Below, one piece after another: positions 62,084-64,000 of a stretch of DNA of 64,000 bases. The DNA is from Melanopsichium pennsylvanicum. Taxonomy: Eukaryota > Basidiomycota > Ustilaginomycetes > Ustilaginales. Under the pieces are notes generated by a model that saw only the letters and a program-made list of their open reading frames with translations, was not told the DNA's origin and made no database searches. The translations under genes and the position numbers were made by a program. The stretch covers positions 682,001-746,000 of the forward strand of contig OAPG01000008.1 of NCBI GenBank assembly GCA_900208305.1, in the 5' to 3' direction. Position 1 is the first letter of the stretch. Each line of letters begins with the position of its first letter.

Positions 62084-62548
62084 TTAAAGATCAACAGGTT
62101 TGTCATGAAGTTGAGACCAGATTCCACGAGCTGAATCTTGTTTGCTAACCACAGGTGTTCTTTTAAGCGATTTGATTCTTGCACCACTTGACTCAATAAC
62201 TTGTTTAAGTTTTGCTTCCACCTGATTCGCGTCCAAATTTGCCAAGTTGATATTCTTCTGTTTACCTCCCTTTGTCAAATTCGCATAAAACCCAGTGACA
62301 AGAGGATGTTTCTCATTTCCAACTTGAGAAACAACAAACTCAACACTAGCGTACTTTGACGTAAGTGTCGAAAATTGAGTCGACAGTAAAAACGCTCGAG
62401 TTCCAGACGAACTTGGATTCGTCTGAGAATAACGTAAAACAAGTTTCCGTAAGGGCAACGTGAAATTCCCAGTAGTACCATGAGTCGATGATGGTTTAGC
62501 TGTGAGGGATCCTCGAAGAATTTTTGTGAATTGTTTCAAGTACGACAT
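62084..62548 (-). CDS. MRPL51: Mitochondrial large-subunit ribosomal protein mL43
   Basis: A 154-aa protein of the mitochondrial large ribosomal subunit (mL43; yeast Mrpl51). The start is the ATG at 62548 (MSYLKQFTKILRGSLT); the frame is open further upstream but that part is not conserved. The thioredoxin-like core LRKLVLRYSQTNPSSSGTRA, VEFVVSQVGNEKHPLVTGFY and GKQKNINLANL are family hallmarks. The N-terminus is basic and fits a mitochondrial signal. Confidence 0.92.
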   Translation of the reverse strand: MSYLKQFTKILRGSLTAKPSSTHGTTGNFTLPLRKLVLRYSQTNPSSSGTRAFLLSTQFSTLTSKYASVEFVVSQVGNEKHPLVTGFYANLTKGGKQKNINLANLDANQVEAKLKQVIESSGARIKSLKRTPVVSKQDSARGIWSQLHDKPVDL

Positions 62549-63500
62549 GATTTTGTGATGGATCAAGTTTTGATAGCCCTTTTTTTCTTTGCTTTTCCTG
62601 TCGACGATCTCGATCGGATGAGTAATGCGATAGTGATTGGTAGAGTTCAGGTCGTACGAAATGCGTTGGATAGACAACACCGACGGTTGAGAGATAGAGC
62701 GAAGTGCGCGAGCGATTCTAGGAAGGCAAAGAGCCACAAGAGAGGGATGAGGTGAAAGATGATTGGTATGCTGGTGACAAAGCGTCAAGCGGGGAATAAA
62801 ACGTTTCCTCTTCTTTGTAATCTCAAGATCATACTTCTTTCCGTATTCCGAGATTTTTCCTATCGCACGAAAAAAAAGAAAAAAAAAACTATCGAATCGC
62901 TCCTATCTAGTACAATTTCACCTATAATGCGAAACCCTACCGTCCGTCACCTTTCGCTTTGACCATGTCACAAACCTCACGGTTACTCACATGTCGTTAC
63001 TAGCACACACAACATTCCAAGAGCCAAGGCATACATCATTTCACATGTAGCATTCATTCGATCAACGAAAGAGGCATCACAAGAACAGCAAAGGAAGAAA
63101 AAGACCGGAGCATGGGAAAGCAGAAAAGGTCACGTCAAGAAGAGAGAGAATGAGTGTATGTGTGTGTGTCTGGATGCTAAAGGAATTTGCGTATAGCGTA
63201 ATGTAGCTAGCGCTGGACCCTGTGTTTTGAGAGTAACAAAAGAAAAGAGTGTGCGGTTTCGGAATAGAAAAGCCAGCAGACCTTTCACCCTTCTTGAACG
63301 AAACGCAATGCAGAGGAAAAAGGATGGTAGCCGGGCAATCTGCGGCTTGAACAACGTTGTCGAGCGAGGGAACTAGAGACTTGAATCACGATTTGGGGGG
63401 GAGGGTATCGAAGGAACCTTGTTGCGGAACTCGTGAGAGTTCACCGAATGTTTTTTCTTTCTTTTTCGGCTAACAGCTAAAGCCTCGACCTCGGCTTTTC
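62549..63500. other. Spacer between mL43 and SHO1
   Basis: About 950 bp: mL43 promoter and SHO1 3' region. Short frames only; a G/T dinucleotide stretch (TGTGTGTGTC) occurs near 63160. No gene is seen. Confidence 0.4.
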
Positions 63501-64000
63501 TTAGAGCAGCTGCATATAGTTGCTAGGAACGATACCGGTCTCGCCGTTGGATCTCCTTGCCTGCCACCATTTGCCGCTGTTGTCAACGATATCCAATACC
63601 TCGCCTTTGCTAAAGCTGATTTCGGTTGGATCGTCGGCATTGGCCTGATAAGCGTACAAAGCCCTTGCTTTGTATCCGTAATCCGGCAGTTCGCCGCTCT
63701 TGTTGCCAGCTTGGGCATTGAGGCTTGCAGGAGCGCCATGCGAGGCCACGCTAGGTGCTGCTCCGTCTTGGCTCAACCCTCCAGCGCCAGCCTCGGCGGG
63801 TCTAGATCGGATCGATGCCGAAGACAGCTTGGGCGCACCCAGTCCGGTTCCGTTGGCAGTAGTGATGTCGGCAGCGGAGGGAGAGTTTCCATAGGCAGGC
63901 TGGTATCCACCACTAGCCGCACCTCCACCGAAACCTCCACCGGAATAAGCAGATCCGTTGCCTGCACCGTAGCCTCCGCCGATACCACCAGAAGCACCTC
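63501..64000 (-). CDS. SHO1: SHO1-like osmosensor, C-terminal part (cut by the window edge)
   Basis: Only the last 165 or so residues are visible; the gene runs off the right edge. They comprise a Gly/Ser/Ala-rich linker and a C-terminal SH3 domain: [55 protein letters not shown]. The terminal position of the SH3 domain and the [18 protein letters not shown] block match Sho1, a four-helix plasma-membrane protein feeding the HOG pathway. The membrane part is expected to the right of 64000. Confidence 0.85.
   Translation of the reverse strand, partial: GASGGIGGGYGAGNGSAYSGGGFGGGAASGGYQPAYGNSPSAADITTANGTGLGAPKLSSASIRSRPAEAGAGGLSQDGAAPSVASHGAPASLNAQAGNKSGELPDYGYKARALYAYQANADDPTEISFSKGEVLDIVDNSGKWWQARRSNGETGIVPSNYMQLL

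Overview
The window is nuclear DNA of a smut fungus (Ustilaginomycotina, most likely Ustilaginaceae such as Ustilago, Sporisorium or a relative). The grounds are: mostly intron-poor single-copy eukaryotic housekeeping genes, short GT-AG introns whose phases join cleanly, long CT-rich leaders, several mitochondrial precursor proteins, a Gly/Lys/Ser-rich secreted protein of effector type, and copies of the 9-mer known in Ustilago as the pheromone response element. The genus is inference; no search was run.

Layout. 0.5-10 kb: cyclin L-like gene, a small mitochondrial membrane protein, ATP2 (F1 ATP synthase beta, 2 exons) and the five-exon XPF/RAD1 nuclease gene. 10.0-13.0 kb: a 3 kb gene-poor interval with short dispersed and inverted repeats. 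13-24 kb: DFR1 (DHFR), ERG6 (sterol C24-methyltransferase), MOG1 (Ran-binding), a Ser-rich coiled-coil protein, and an MDM1-type sorting nexin. 24-30 kb: an intergenic stretch with a doubtful small secreted ORF, a secreted low-complexity effector candidate, a Pmp3-domain gene carrying two frame lesions, and a GT90/CAP10 glycosyltransferase. 30-40 kb: EXO1, SMD1 (14-nt first coding exon), a peroxiredoxin-like protein, AP-2 mu and RRP46. 40-50 kb: TIM54 behind a 190-bp hexanucleotide array, AP-3 delta, an ABCG half-transporter, then 2.9 kb without a convincing gene. 50-64 kb: a Moco-sulfurase-like PLP enzyme, a mitochondrial TPR-like protein, HUT1, a small membrane protein, a phytanoyl-CoA dioxygenase-like protein, a LOG-CAF16 fusion, an AT-rich convergent spacer, mitochondrial ribosomal protein mL43, and the C-terminal part of SHO1 running off the right edge.

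The genes do not form a single pathway or cluster. There are loose themes: DNA repair (RAD1, EXO1), vesicle coats (AP-2 mu, AP-3 delta), mitochondrial biogenesis (ATP2, TIM54, mL43) and RNA processing (SMD1, RRP46). The most unusual items are (1) one uninterrupted reading frame fusing a complete cytokinin-activating LOG domain to a CAF16-type ABC ATPase; (2) three exact ACAAAGGGA elements within 220 bp upstream of AP-2 mu; (3) a GTAAATTTAC-centred palindrome found four times, always between genes; (4) the doubly interrupted Pmp3 gene.
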